Origin: Bacillota bacterium
GTDB lineage: Bacteria > Bacillota > Clostridia > Christensenellales > UMGS416
DNA: 41,054 bases
Direction: 5' to 3'
Assembly: GCA_023422005.1 (NCBI GenBank)
Contig: JAEZSC010000190.1
Span: forward strand, 1-41,054
The translations under genes and the position numbers were made by a program. Each line of letters starts with the position of its first letter. The first letter of the stretch is position 1. Shown here piece after piece: positions 30,168 through 37,988 of this stretch. Below the pieces are notes generated by a model. It saw nothing but the letters and a program-made list of their open reading frames with translations, was not told the origin of the DNA and ran no database searches.

Positions 30168-31310
30168 TTAGGCCAAGGCCAGTTTCAGATAGAATTTCAA
30201 TCCGGCGACCAGCGCCGTTTCGTCAAAGTTGAAGCTGCCGCTGTGCAGAGAGTGCACGAACCCTCGTTGCTCGTTGCGGCAGCCCAGCAAGCCCATAAAG
30301 CCGGGCACCTGCTGGGCATAACGGCCGAAGTCCTCAGCCACCATGAGCTGCTGCACCCGCGCGCAGCCCTCGGGCCACGCGGCCAGCGCCTCGGCAGCCA
30401 ACGCGGGGGCGTTGACCGTGGGCGGCACCTGGTCGGCCACCAGCCACTGGGTCTGCACGCCGTGGGCCTCACCCACGCCGCGCAGCTGCGCTTGCAGGCG
30501 ATCGGTCATTGCGGCCAGCGTCGCCTCGTCGTAGCAGCGGGCGGTGCCCTCCAGAAAGGCGCTCTCGGCGATGACGTTGTGGCGCACGCCACCCTCCAGG
30601 CGGCCGATGGTGACAAGAGCCGGCTGCTGCGGAGCCACCGTGCGGCTGACCACGGTTTGCGCCGCGCCCACAAAGGCGGCGGCCGCCACAATGGCGTCCG
30701 CACCCAGATGGGGCATGGCGCCGTGGGCGGATTTGCCCGTGAAGCGCGCCTGGAACTCGCAGGCCCCGCTCATGACCGGGCCTTCCACGACACCCAAAGT
30801 GCCCTGGGGGATGTGGGGCATCACATGCAGCGCGAAGATGCGGTCCACCGGCGGGTCTTTCAGCGCTCCGGCTTCTATCATGGATGCGGCGCCGCGCACG
30901 TTCTCCTCACAGGGCTGGAACAGCAGCACCGCCGTGCCCCGCAGGCGGTCGCGGTGGCGGGCGAACGCCGACGCAGCCGCCAGCAGCGTGGCCATGTGGC
31001 CGTCGTGGCCGCAGGCGTGCATCATGCCCGGTGTGTCGCTGGCAAAATCCACGCCGGTGCATTCCTGCACGCACAGCGCGTCCATGTCGGCACGAAAGGC
31101 CGTACACGGCCCGGGCAGCTCCCCGCGGATGACGGCATGTACGCCGGTGCCGGCCATGGGCCGGGCATCCACACCCATGGCACGCAATTCATCCAGCACA
31201 AAGCGCTGGGTGCGGTGCTCCTGAAAGCCGCGCTCGGGCATACGGTGCAGAGCGCGGCGCAGGCGGGTCAGTTCCGGCAGGTAATCCAGAGCGTCGGGGG
31301 TATGGACCAT
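30168..31310 (-). CDS. M20-family metallopeptidase / N-acyl-amino-acid amidohydrolase
   Basis: The 380-residue protein matches the HipO/AbgA-like M20D group. Metal and catalytic landmarks are AFRADMDALCV, MHACGHDGHMATLLAAA and LLFQPCEENVRGAASMIE (E-E pair). The dimerisation domain follows (KSAHGAMPHLGADAIVAAA). VAEDFGRYAQQVPGFM and the late HSGSFNFDETAL supply the last ligands. ATG at 31310 with AAGGA is preferred over an in-frame start 30 nt upstream. It is divergent from the L,D-transpeptidase. Likely substrates are N-acyl amino acids or aminobenzoyl-type conjugates. Confidence 0.92.
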   Translation of the reverse strand: MVHTPDALDYLPELTRLRRALHRMPERGFQEHRTQRFVLDELRAMGVDARPMAGTGVHAVIRGELPGPCTAFRADMDALCVQECTGVDFASDTPGMMHACGHDGHMATLLAAASAFARHRDRLRGTAVLLFQPCEENVRGAASMIEAGALKDPPVDRIFALHVMPHIPQGTLGVVEGPVMSGACEFQARFTGKSAHGAMPHLGADAIVAAAAFVGAAQTVVSRTVAPQQPALVTIGRLEGGVRHNVIAESAFLEGTARCYDEATLAAMTDRLQAQLRGVGEAHGVQTQWLVADQVPPTVNAPALAAEALAAWPEGCARVQQLMVAEDFGRYAQQVPGFMGLLGCRNEQRGFVHSLHSGSFNFDETALVAGLKFYLKLALA

Positions 31311-31339
31311 GGTTCCATCCTTTGCATACGATCGCAACA

Positions 31340-31391
31340 ATTATACCATACCCGCATTTCCCTTGCCATCAATTGAGGTGTTTCCTATAAT
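31340..31391. promoter_or_regulatory. Divergent promoters for the M20 and L,D-transpeptidase genes
   Basis: On plus, TTGCCA (31363-31368) and TATAAT (31386-31391) are 17 bp apart. On minus, TATAAT (31340-31345) is preceded by TG in the extended -10 form. The same hexamer at 31363-31368 read on minus (TGGCAA) is 17 bp away, so the two promoters appear to share a -35 segment and may compete. Confidence 0.7.
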
Positions 31392-31449
31392 AAGATTACC
31401 TGAATACTGGTATTCCGTGCCGATTCATCATCACAAAAAGAGGTTATTC

Positions 31450-32094
31450 ATGCTTGACAGGCTCAAAAGATCGATACCTGCGCTGCTGTGCGCGGCGCTG
31501 CTGGCCGCCGGCCCTGCCGCCCTAGCCCGGGAGCCGGAGCTGACGACCATGCACCCGCCGGTGGTTCAGACGGCCATCAAACCCGACCGTAACACCTATC
31601 AGATCATCGTGGACAAGCAGGCTCAGGTCGTAACGGTGATGCGCCGGGGTATCAATGATAAGTACAACGTGTTGGTGCGCCAGATGCGCTGCTCCACCGG
31701 CCGCAAGCCCAGGTATACACCGGAGGGCTCCTTCAAAATCTACGCCAAAAGCCCGTGGCTACGCACGGTCGCCGGCGAGTATGTGCAGTATACCAGCCGC
31801 TTCAAGGGGCAAATCCTGTTCCATTCCATACCCTATAAAAAGGCCAACCCCCGCACGCTGGTGGGCGAGGCCTACCGCGTGCTGGGCCAGCCCGTGAGCG
31901 CCGGTTGCGTACGCCTGGTGGCCCGGGACTGCAAGTGGATATACGACAACTGCCCCACGGGCACACGCGTGCTGGTGGTAGCCAGCGGCGGCCCGGCGGT
32001 GCGCGCCGTAGAGCCGGTGCCGGAGCTGCCCGAAGGGCAGACCTGGGACCCGACCGACGAGGCAATCGCGGAAAACGCCCCGCCCGCCGCATGA
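31450..32094 (+). CDS. L,D-transpeptidase (YkuD domain), secreted
   Basis: The 214-residue protein has an N-terminal signal sequence (KRSIPALLCAALLAAGPAALA) and one YkuD domain. The catalytic set is H125 (LFHSIPY), S150 and C153 in PVSAGCVRL, with SAGC in place of the usual SHGC. The C-terminal PDPTDE-like tail is acidic. Such enzymes form 3-3 cross-links or attach proteins in peptidoglycan, in some species for spore cortex. AGAGG precedes the ATG. The stop overlaps the start of a DUF1848 gene (ATGA). Confidence 0.88.
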   Translation: MLDRLKRSIPALLCAALLAAGPAALAREPELTTMHPPVVQTAIKPDRNTYQIIVDKQAQVVTVMRRGINDKYNVLVRQMRCSTGRKPRYTPEGSFKIYAKSPWLRTVAGEYVQYTSRFKGQILFHSIPYKKANPRTLVGEAYRVLGQPVSAGCVRLVARDCKWIYDNCPTGTRVLVVASGGPAVRAVEPVPELPEGQTWDPTDEAIAENAPPAA

Positions 32095-33035
32095 TCCTCA
32101 GCGCCAGCCGCCGCACCGACATCCCTGCCTTCTACTCCGAGTGGCTTTTTCACCGGATACGGGAAGGGTTTGTGCTGGTGCCCAACCCGATGAACGCCAA
32201 CCAGATCAGCCGCGTGAGCCTGAGCCCCGACGCCGTGGATTGCTGGGTGTTCTGGAGCAAGAACCCGGCGCCGATGCTGGAAGGCCTGCGACGCTTCGGC
32301 ATGCCCTGGTATCTGCACTACACGCTCAATGCCTACGGCGAGGACATGGAGGCGGCGCTGCCGCCAAAGGGCCAGCGGCTGGACACCTTCCGGGCGCTGG
32401 CAGCACTGGCTGGGCCGGGCCGCGTCGTGTGGCGCTACGACCCCATCCTGCTGGCCGGCAGCTATGACACGGCCTTTCACATCGGCGCCTTTGGAAAGCT
32501 GGCCGCGGCGCTGGAAGGCTGCACGGATACATGCATCATGAGTTTTGTAGACCAATACGGCAAAACGGCGCGCAACACCAAGGACGCACCGGTGCGCGCG
32601 CCCGATGCGCAAGAGACCGCGGAGTTGGCCGGCGCGCTGTCCGCCATCGCCCGGAACCACGGCATGGCGCTGCAGACCTGCGCCGAGGGCGAGGACCTAA
32701 GCCGCCACGGCATCGGCCACGCCGCCTGTGTCGACAAAGCGCGCATCGAGCGCATACTGGGCTGCGCGCTCAAGCTGCGGCACGACGACCAGCGGCCCCA
32801 CTGCGGCTGCTATGAGAGCATTGACATCGGCATGTATCACAGCTGCCCCAACGGGTGCAAATATTGCTACGCCAACGCCAACCCGGCGCTGGCCGCCCGC
32901 AACGCAGCCCTGCACAACCCGCTTTCTCCCCTTCTTATCGGCGATCTGCGACCGGAGGACATGCCCAAAATCCGTGACCGGGCCATGGCCAGCTGCCGTG
33001 CGGAGCCCTACGCGCAGACGTCCTTTCTCGAATAA
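32091..33035 (+). CDS. DUF1848 protein with a C-terminal radical-SAM-type cysteine motif
   Basis: The 314-residue protein begins MILSASRRTDIPAFYSEWLF and contains WVFWSKNPAPM and the YDPILLAG region, all DUF1848 marks. C252-P-N-G-C256-K-Y-C259-Y is a C-x3-C-x2-C motif like that of radical SAM enzymes, but near the C-terminus rather than the N-terminus; C238 and C240 lie just before. The substrate and reaction are unknown. It is translationally coupled to the L,D-transpeptidase by an ATGA overlap. The DUF421 gene follows after 92 nt. Confidence 0.88.
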   Translation: MILSASRRTDIPAFYSEWLFHRIREGFVLVPNPMNANQISRVSLSPDAVDCWVFWSKNPAPMLEGLRRFGMPWYLHYTLNAYGEDMEAALPPKGQRLDTFRALAALAGPGRVVWRYDPILLAGSYDTAFHIGAFGKLAAALEGCTDTCIMSFVDQYGKTARNTKDAPVRAPDAQETAELAGALSAIARNHGMALQTCAEGEDLSRHGIGHAACVDKARIERILGCALKLRHDDQRPHCGCYESIDIGMYHSCPNGCKYCYANANPALAARNAALHNPLSPLLIGDLRPEDMPKIRDRAMASCRAEPYAQTSFLE

Positions 33036-33059
33036 CCGCCGCGGATAAAATGAACACAC

Positions 33060-33120
33060 CCCTTCCAAACTAAGGATGGGTTTGCATGATACGGCAAACT
33101 CAACGGACGAGTTGGAGGGG
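33060..33120 (+). promoter_or_regulatory. Possible ribosome-binding-site-sequestering hairpin
   Basis: CCCTTCCAA (33060-33068) can pair with TTGGAGGGG (33112-33120) over nine positions with one GU wobble. The right arm contains the GGAGG site of the next gene. A second hairpin GTTTGC/GCAAAC (33080-33085 and 33094-33099) sits inside the loop. Confidence 0.4.
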
Positions 33121-33127
33121 TGTTTCC

Positions 33128-33820
33128 ATGTTTGTCATAGCATTGCGGGCGCTGATCCTTTTTATTATCGTGCTGGCGGCCGTGCGGCTTATGGGCAAGC
33201 GCGAGCTGGGCCAACTGCAGCCCTATGAGTTTGTCATCGCGCTGATGATCGCAAATCTGGCTTCAGTGCCCATGGCGGAGATGGGCATCCCGATCCTCAA
33301 TGGCATCATACCGATTCTGACGGTGCTGTTCGCGCAGATGGCGCTCACGTTTCTGTCGCTCAAGAGCCGGAATGCCCAGCGTATCATCTGCGGCATGCCC
33401 AGCATCATCGTAAACCGTGGCTACATACTGGAAGACGTCATGCGCGCGTCGGGCTACTCTTTTGCAGACCTCATGGAGCAGCTGCGCTTAAGCGGCATCT
33501 TCTCGCTGGCAGAGGTGGAATACGCGATTCTGGAGACCAGCGGCCAGGTCAGCGTAATTCCCAAAGGCCCTTCCAAGCCCGTGACCGCCCGGGACCTGAA
33601 CCTGCAGGTGGACGCGGACAAGCTGCCCTGGAGCATCATCGTGGACGGGACGGTGCAGACCGACGAGCTGCGCAAGAGCGGACATGACGGCCCATGGCTC
33701 ATGACGCAGATACAGGCACTGGGCTTCCCCTCGCCGGATCGGATACTCTATGCCAGTGTGGATGAAAGCGGCCAATTCTTTGCCCAGGGCAAGCAGCGCC
33801 GCCGGTGGTGGCAGATATGA
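33128..33820 (+). CDS. DUF421 (YetF/YcaP-like) membrane protein
   Basis: The 230-residue protein has three N-terminal membrane helices (FVIALRALILFIIVLAAVRL onward) and the conserved cytoplasmic signature LMGKRELGQLQPYEFVIALM. A soluble C-terminal domain contains PSIIVNRGYILEDVMRASGYS and FADLMEQLRLSGIFSLAEVEYAILETSGQ. DUF421 proteins are common in spore-formers and the C-terminal part resembles SpoVAF/YetF-type domains; the role is unsettled. GGAGG lies 8 nt before the ATG. It is coupled to a DUF4363 gene downstream. Confidence 0.9.
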   Translation: MFVIALRALILFIIVLAAVRLMGKRELGQLQPYEFVIALMIANLASVPMAEMGIPILNGIIPILTVLFAQMALTFLSLKSRNAQRIICGMPSIIVNRGYILEDVMRASGYSFADLMEQLRLSGIFSLAEVEYAILETSGQVSVIPKGPSKPVTARDLNLQVDADKLPWSIIVDGTVQTDELRKSGHDGPWLMTQIQALGFPSPDRILYASVDESGQFFAQGKQRRRWWQI

Positions 33821-34197
33821 AATACATCATCACGATGGTGCTGATACTGGTCATCATTCTGGGTTTGAATTTCTATGTGGCTTCCTATATCAACAAAAGT
33901 GCAGACAACCTGCTGGACAGCGTGCAGCAGATACGTCGTGCTGCCACCGCCGGCGATGTGCAGAGCGCCGCCGACATGATATCCGCCATGCGCGAGCGCT
34001 GGGAACATGACGAAACCAGGTGGGAGGCCTTTACCGACCACCGGGAGGTGGAACGCGTGGACATCCTGATACAGCGGCTGGAAGGCTTTGTGGACGAGCG
34101 CACCACCGAGGGCATGGCCGAAGAGCTGCAGGAGCTGGAATATCTGCTGCGGCAGATGACCGAAAAACACAGTTTCAAGCTGGAAAATATCTTCTAA
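33817..34197 (+). CDS. DUF4363-family protein
   Basis: The 126-residue protein has one N-terminal membrane helix (MKYIITMVLILVIILGLNFY) and a helical, acidic outer part (SVQQIRRAATAGDVQSAADM, WEHDETRWEAFTDHREVERV). It starts inside the DUF421 stop (ATGA, 33817-33820). The DUF421-DUF4363 pair is widespread in Clostridia but its function has not been defined. A surface or spore-envelope role is only a guess. Confidence 0.82.
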   Translation: MKYIITMVLILVIILGLNFYVASYINKSADNLLDSVQQIRRAATAGDVQSAADMISAMRERWEHDETRWEAFTDHREVERVDILIQRLEGFVDERTTEGMAEELQELEYLLRQMTEKHSFKLENIF

Positions 34198-34218
34198 ATG
34201 GACACCATGGAAGTACAA

Positions 34219-34911
34219 TCACACTCTTCTTTTTGTCCTTACCTCAAATACATGGTCTTTCCATACAGAATCTTTACTGACTTCCCAATCATATTCATCA
34301 ACGGTATATTGAGATAGAAAACCCTCCCCATCGTGAATGAAATGATATTTATCATGTATCATGATCGGCCTTTTACCATCATAAACACACTCATACCAAT
34401 CAACTGACGTCAGTCCGTTTTTCGAATAGATATAGTTCTCCCGTCTATATTCTGCAATCTTTTTTTCAAACGAATGGTACAGGCTGAAGACATATGACTG
34501 TATTGTGCCATTGCTGAAAATGCACCAGCAAATAGCTTGGATCTCATTTTCAGCATCAAAATCGATACCAATTTCCATCTCGCCTTGTCTGATGATTATT
34601 TCCGTACCGTTGGGATGAATAACGGTAAGCAGATTGCCGTTATCATCGAATCCATACCTATAAGTCGGATTGCTATTGGATGTTGGTCGCTTTAACAACC
34701 TCCCACGGCTGACGTTTCCTACGACGATATCAAAAATTGGACTTGGGCAGTAGTAACCTCTATGTAGCAATTCTCCGCCTTTGCCATACTCTTCACGAAA
34801 CACATTGCGTTTTATTTCGTCATATAAGAACGGAATTTTTTCACTATACATTTCCGCTATTTGCAGGCCATGCTCGAACTCATGCTCCAACATTTTCATA
34901 TCCATCGTCAT
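34219..34911 (-). CDS. AT-rich hypothetical protein, fused by overlap to the histidine kinase gene
   Basis: The 230-residue soluble protein is not recognised. Its gene is clearly more AT-rich than all neighbours and uses different codons. Internal segments YRYGFDDNGNLLTVIHPNGT and the spaced tyrosine/glycine runs recall YD/RHS-type beta repeats or toxin-immunity proteins, but the match is vague. The ATG overlaps the kinase stop by four nt, so translation of the two genes is coupled. GGGAG lies 9 nt upstream. The base composition suggests lateral acquisition into the copper-type operon. Confidence 0.6.
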   Translation of the reverse strand: MTMDMKMLEHEFEHGLQIAEMYSEKIPFLYDEIKRNVFREEYGKGGELLHRGYYCPSPIFDIVVGNVSRGRLLKRPTSNSNPTYRYGFDDNGNLLTVIHPNGTEIIIRQGEMEIGIDFDAENEIQAICWCIFSNGTIQSYVFSLYHSFEKKIAEYRRENYIYSKNGLTSVDWYECVYDGKRPIMIHDKYHFIHDGEGFLSQYTVDEYDWEVSKDSVWKDHVFEVRTKRRV

Positions 34912-36323
34912 TGGTTGGCACTCCCATCAATAGGCAGCGTCACCGTAAACACGCTCCCCTTCCCCACCTCGCTGGCCACGGTGATGTCGCCGCCGTGGGC
35001 CTGGGCAAGGGATCGGGCGATGGTCAGGCCTATGCCGCTGCCGCCGGTGCGCCGGTTGCGGGAGCGGTCTGCGCGGTAGAAGCGCTCAAAGATGAAAGGC
35101 AGGTCATCGGCGGAAATGCCGATGCCGGTGTCGGTTACAGCCACGACGGCCTGCGCGCCCTGCCGGGCAGCCTCCACCCGCACGCTGCCGCCGGCCGGCG
35201 TGTATTTGAGTGCGTTGGACAGCAGATTGAAGAACACCTGGCGCAGCTTGTCCTCATCGGCCAGGATGGGCAGCGGCTCCCCGGTGAAGGCCAGCGTCAC
35301 ACCGGCCTCGCGACATTGCCCCTCAAAATGGGTCACCACGCGTCGCAACAGGTCGCTTAAGTCAAAGGACGTTTTATCCAACAGCAGTTGGCCGCCCTCG
35401 GCGCGGGTCAGGTTCTCCAGATCGCCCACCAGCGCGCCAAGACGCACAGCTTCCTCGTGGCAACCTTGCAGGCGCTGGGCATCCGCCGGCCACACGCCGT
35501 CGATCATGGCCTCCAGGTGGCTCTGCAGAGTGGCCAGCGGCGTTCGCAGCTCGTGGGCCACGTCGGCGGTCAGCTGGCGGCGCAAGCGCTCCTGGCGCTC
35601 CAGGGTTTCCGCCATCGTGTTGATGCTCTCGGCCAGTTCAGCCAGCTCCCTGGTACGGGAGGTATCCGTGACACGAGCTACGTAATGGCCTCCGGCCACC
35701 CGCCGGGCGGCCTCTATGGCCCGGCCGATGGGCCGGGAGAAGCTGGACGCCATCCACAACCCCAAAGCCACCGCCGCCGCCGCCGAGGCCAGCGCCGCCC
35801 ACAGCAGCAGGCGGTTGATGGTATCCACAAAGCGCAGATCGTTGTCCGTAAAAAAATAGGGACCGTAGTAGCCAACCACAAGGCTGCCGCGGTCCGCACC
35901 ATCCTGCGAGCGCAGCGGCAGGCTGCGCTCCATATAACCGCCCTCGAACAGCGGCGAATAGCTGTCCATGTTCATGGCCATATGCTCCACAATGCTCTTG
36001 CACATGCCGCCGTTGTGCACGTTGGCGTCCCACACCACGGCGCCGGCGCTGTCCATAACCTTGAGGATCAGCCCCTGTTCCAACAGGTTCATGCCGATGG
36101 ATTCGATGCCGGTCAAATCCCACCGGCTGCCCCAGTTGTTGTAACGCTCGGTGATCTGAGCGGCGGCAGCGGCGATTGTCGCATCCTGCTTGTCCTGCAC
36201 ATAGGCGCGGAACTGCCTGTGCAGCAGCGTGTTAATAAAGCCGCTGCTCAGCGCGAACAGCAGCAGCGCGACGCCCAGCAGCGCTGCAGTCATCTTGGTG
36301 CGCAGCGAGACAGGCTTAAGCAT
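34908..36323 (-). CDS. Sensor histidine kinase of the copper-type two-component system
   Basis: The 471-residue protein has a first membrane helix at residues 11-30, an extracytoplasmic sensor of about 135 residues and a second helix near 170-190. A HAMP segment follows (FSRPIGRAIEAARRVAGGHY). The phosphoacceptor is in LTADVAHELRTPLATLQSHL; ATP-binding boxes are NLLSNALKYTPAGGSV, TDTGIGISADDLPFIFERFY and GGSGIGLTIARSLA. The start at 36323 overlaps the regulator stop by 8 nt. The sensor is rich in methionine and has one cysteine, which may fit a metal ligand, but this is not established. Confidence 0.93.
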   Translation of the reverse strand: MLKPVSLRTKMTAALLGVALLLFALSSGFINTLLHRQFRAYVQDKQDATIAAAAAQITERYNNWGSRWDLTGIESIGMNLLEQGLILKVMDSAGAVVWDANVHNGGMCKSIVEHMAMNMDSYSPLFEGGYMERSLPLRSQDGADRGSLVVGYYGPYFFTDNDLRFVDTINRLLLWAALASAAAAVALGLWMASSFSRPIGRAIEAARRVAGGHYVARVTDTSRTRELAELAESINTMAETLERQERLRRQLTADVAHELRTPLATLQSHLEAMIDGVWPADAQRLQGCHEEAVRLGALVGDLENLTRAEGGQLLLDKTSFDLSDLLRRVVTHFEGQCREAGVTLAFTGEPLPILADEDKLRQVFFNLLSNALKYTPAGGSVRVEAARQGAQAVVAVTDTGIGISADDLPFIFERFYRADRSRNRRTGGSGIGLTIARSLAQAHGGDITVASEVGKGSVFTVTLPIDGSANQ

Positions 36324-37011
36324 GCTCGCCTCCCCCAAAGCGATAGCCAACGCCATACACCGTCTGCAGCCAGCGCGGCGCGCGGGGGTCGCGCTCCAGC
36401 TTCTGGCGCAGGTTCTTGATGTGGGTGTCGATGACGCGGTCATACCCCTCGAATTCATCGCCCAGCGCCAGCGCGATCAGCTCCTCCCGGGTAAAGGTTT
36501 TGGTCGGGTGGCGGGCCATGGCCGTCAGTATGGACCACTCGTTGGGCGTCAGCGGCACCGGCGAGCCATCGCGGCGGAGCTCCCGCCGCTCCAGGTCCAG
36601 CACCAGCTCGCCGTCGCCAAAGCGCAACGCGTCCGCCGCGCCGTCCACCCGCCGCAGTATGGCCGCCACACGGGCCACCAGCTGCCGGGGGCTGAAAGGC
36701 TTGGTCACATAGTCGTCAGCACCGATGGACAGGCCCCTTAACACGCTCTCTTCCTCGCTGCGGGCGGTCAGCATTAGGATGGGCGTGTTGGAACGCTGCC
36801 GGATGGCACGGCACACCTGCTCGCCGGCGATGTCCGGCAGCATAAGGTCCAGCACGACCAAAGAAGGCGCATGGCGCTGGAACAGCTCCAGCGCCTGCGA
36901 CCCGGTGTACGCGGGGACCACCCGGTATCCCTCCTTTTCCAGATAGGACCGGATGACTTCCACGATCTTGTCCTCGTCGTCCACGACGAGTATGGTTGCG
37001 CCGCGGGCCAT
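36316..37011 (-). CDS. OmpR-family response regulator
   Basis: The 231-residue protein has a receiver domain (DDE at 11-13, phosphorylation site D55 in VVLDLMLPD, T82/K104) and a winged-helix DNA-binding domain with TPNEWSILTAMARHPTKTFT and VIDTHIKNLRQKL. It lies five nt after copZ and 8 nt into the kinase gene, so the three make one operon. Context suggests it controls the metal genes nearby. Confidence 0.96.
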   Translation of the reverse strand: MARGATILVVDDEDKIVEVIRSYLEKEGYRVVPAYTGSQALELFQRHAPSLVVLDLMLPDIAGEQVCRAIRQRSNTPILMLTARSEEESVLRGLSIGADDYVTKPFSPRQLVARVAAILRRVDGAADALRFGDGELVLDLERRELRRDGSPVPLTPNEWSILTAMARHPTKTFTREELIALALGDEFEGYDRVIDTHIKNLRQKLERDPRAPRWLQTVYGVGYRFGGGEHA

Positions 37012-37016
37012 GGCCT

Positions 37017-37232
37017 TCAGGCCTTCACATCATAGCCCTGCTCCTCGATGGCGGCGCGCAGCGCGGCCACGGGAGCCCGGTCATCGTCGTGTTCAACGGT
37101 GGCGGTCTTGCCGGCCAGGTTCACATCCACCTTCGTGACGCCGGGCAGAGCGGAGACGGCCTTCTTGACAGCGGCCACGCAGTGGTTGCAGGACATGCCT
37201 TCCACATTCAGCACGGTAGTCTTTACAGCCAT
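37017..37232 (-). CDS. copZ: CopZ-like heavy-metal-associated chaperone
   Basis: The 71-residue protein is a single HMA domain. G12-M-S-C15-N-H-C18 is the copper(I)-binding loop, and the rest (VKKAVSALPGVTKVDVNLAG, ATVEHDDD) follows the beta-alpha-beta fold. Such proteins carry Cu(I) to exporting ATPases or sensors. No P-type ATPase is in the window. GGAGG precedes the ATG. The gene is first in a run with the response regulator and histidine kinase. Confidence 0.92.
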   Translation of the reverse strand: MAVKTTVLNVEGMSCNHCVAAVKKAVSALPGVTKVDVNLAGKTATVEHDDDRAPVAALRAAIEEQGYDVKA

Positions 37233-37258
37233 GGGAATCCTCCTATATTGAGTAATTC

Positions 37259-37267
37259 ATTCTAGCA
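37259..37267 (-). promoter_or_regulatory. Extended -10 promoter of copZ-regulator-kinase
   Basis: On the minus strand TGC-TAGAAT is an extended -10 element about 27 nt before the copZ start, in a 70-nt gap after the lipoprotein gene. No clear -35 is seen. Confidence 0.35.
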
Positions 37268-37302
37268 CATTTCGATGCGCCGTTTGGTACCATCTGTCAC
37301 CG

Positions 37303-37947
37303 TCAAGGCAAATCATAGGGCATCAGCAGCACATCCACTTTGCTTCCATCGGGCTCGTCCATGGTCTTGAACACCCAGCCGTCGATGGCCTGCACGTCCA
37401 CACCCAGGTCGGCAAGTGGCTTGGCAGCCACAACGAACACGATATCCTTGTCGTTGGTCTTGTAGTCCTTGGCCCATTCGAATTTGCCGCCGCGCAGCTG
37501 GATGCCGTAATGGTCCAGCTCCATGTGATAGCCCAGGGCCGCGCGGTCGGCTTTCACGGCCTGGAACAGTGCCGCGCTGAAGCTGTCCGCCGCACCTTTA
37601 ACGGAACCAAAATCGGTGGTGATGACCAGCGCTGCGCCGTCGGCACGATAGCCCTCGGGCAGCTTGGCCGGGTCCAGCCCGGCGCTCAGGAAAGGCGCGA
37701 TGGGCGTGGCAAACACGACGTCGTCGCCGCCCGTGGAAAAGTCGTTGTTCACCGCAAGCGAGGTCTGGCCGTCGGTGCTGAAGGTATAAACGCCGCCCGC
37801 CGCCTTCACAAGCTCGGGTTGGGTGGTCACGATAGCATCCAGGCTCTTGGGGGCATATTGGGCCACGACGTCGGTGGCGGCGCAGCCGGCCAGCAGCGCG
37901 GCCGCGGTCAGCGCGGTGGCCATCAGGAATAGGGTTCTGCGTTTCAT
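37303..37947 (-). CDS. Uncharacterised lipoprotein of the copper-type cluster
   Basis: The 214-residue protein has a signal peptide with a lipobox (LLAGC at 18-22), so it is anchored on the outer face of the membrane. The mature part (SLDAIVTTQPELVKAAGGVY, SLAVNNDFSTGGDDVVFATP) is beta-rich with no cysteine or clear metal motif. The family is not recognised. It follows the large fusion protein by 41 nt and precedes copZ, and so is likely to take part in metal handling at the surface. Confidence 0.75.
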   Translation of the reverse strand: MKRRTLFLMATALTAAALLAGCAATDVVAQYAPKSLDAIVTTQPELVKAAGGVYTFSTDGQTSLAVNNDFSTGGDDVVFATPIAPFLSAGLDPAKLPEGYRADGAALVITTDFGSVKGAADSFSAALFQAVKADRAALGYHMELDHYGIQLRGGKFEWAKDYKTNDKDIVFVVAAKPLADLGVDVQAIDGWVFKTMDEPDGSKVDVLLMPYDLP

Positions 37948-37988
37948 TGGTGACCTCCTGTTTTCCTTTTTCGTATCAAAGGGCAGCC

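Noticed and set aside
36324..36458. 45-codon extension of the histidine kinase
   Set aside because: It is an out-of-frame reading of the response regulator C-terminus.
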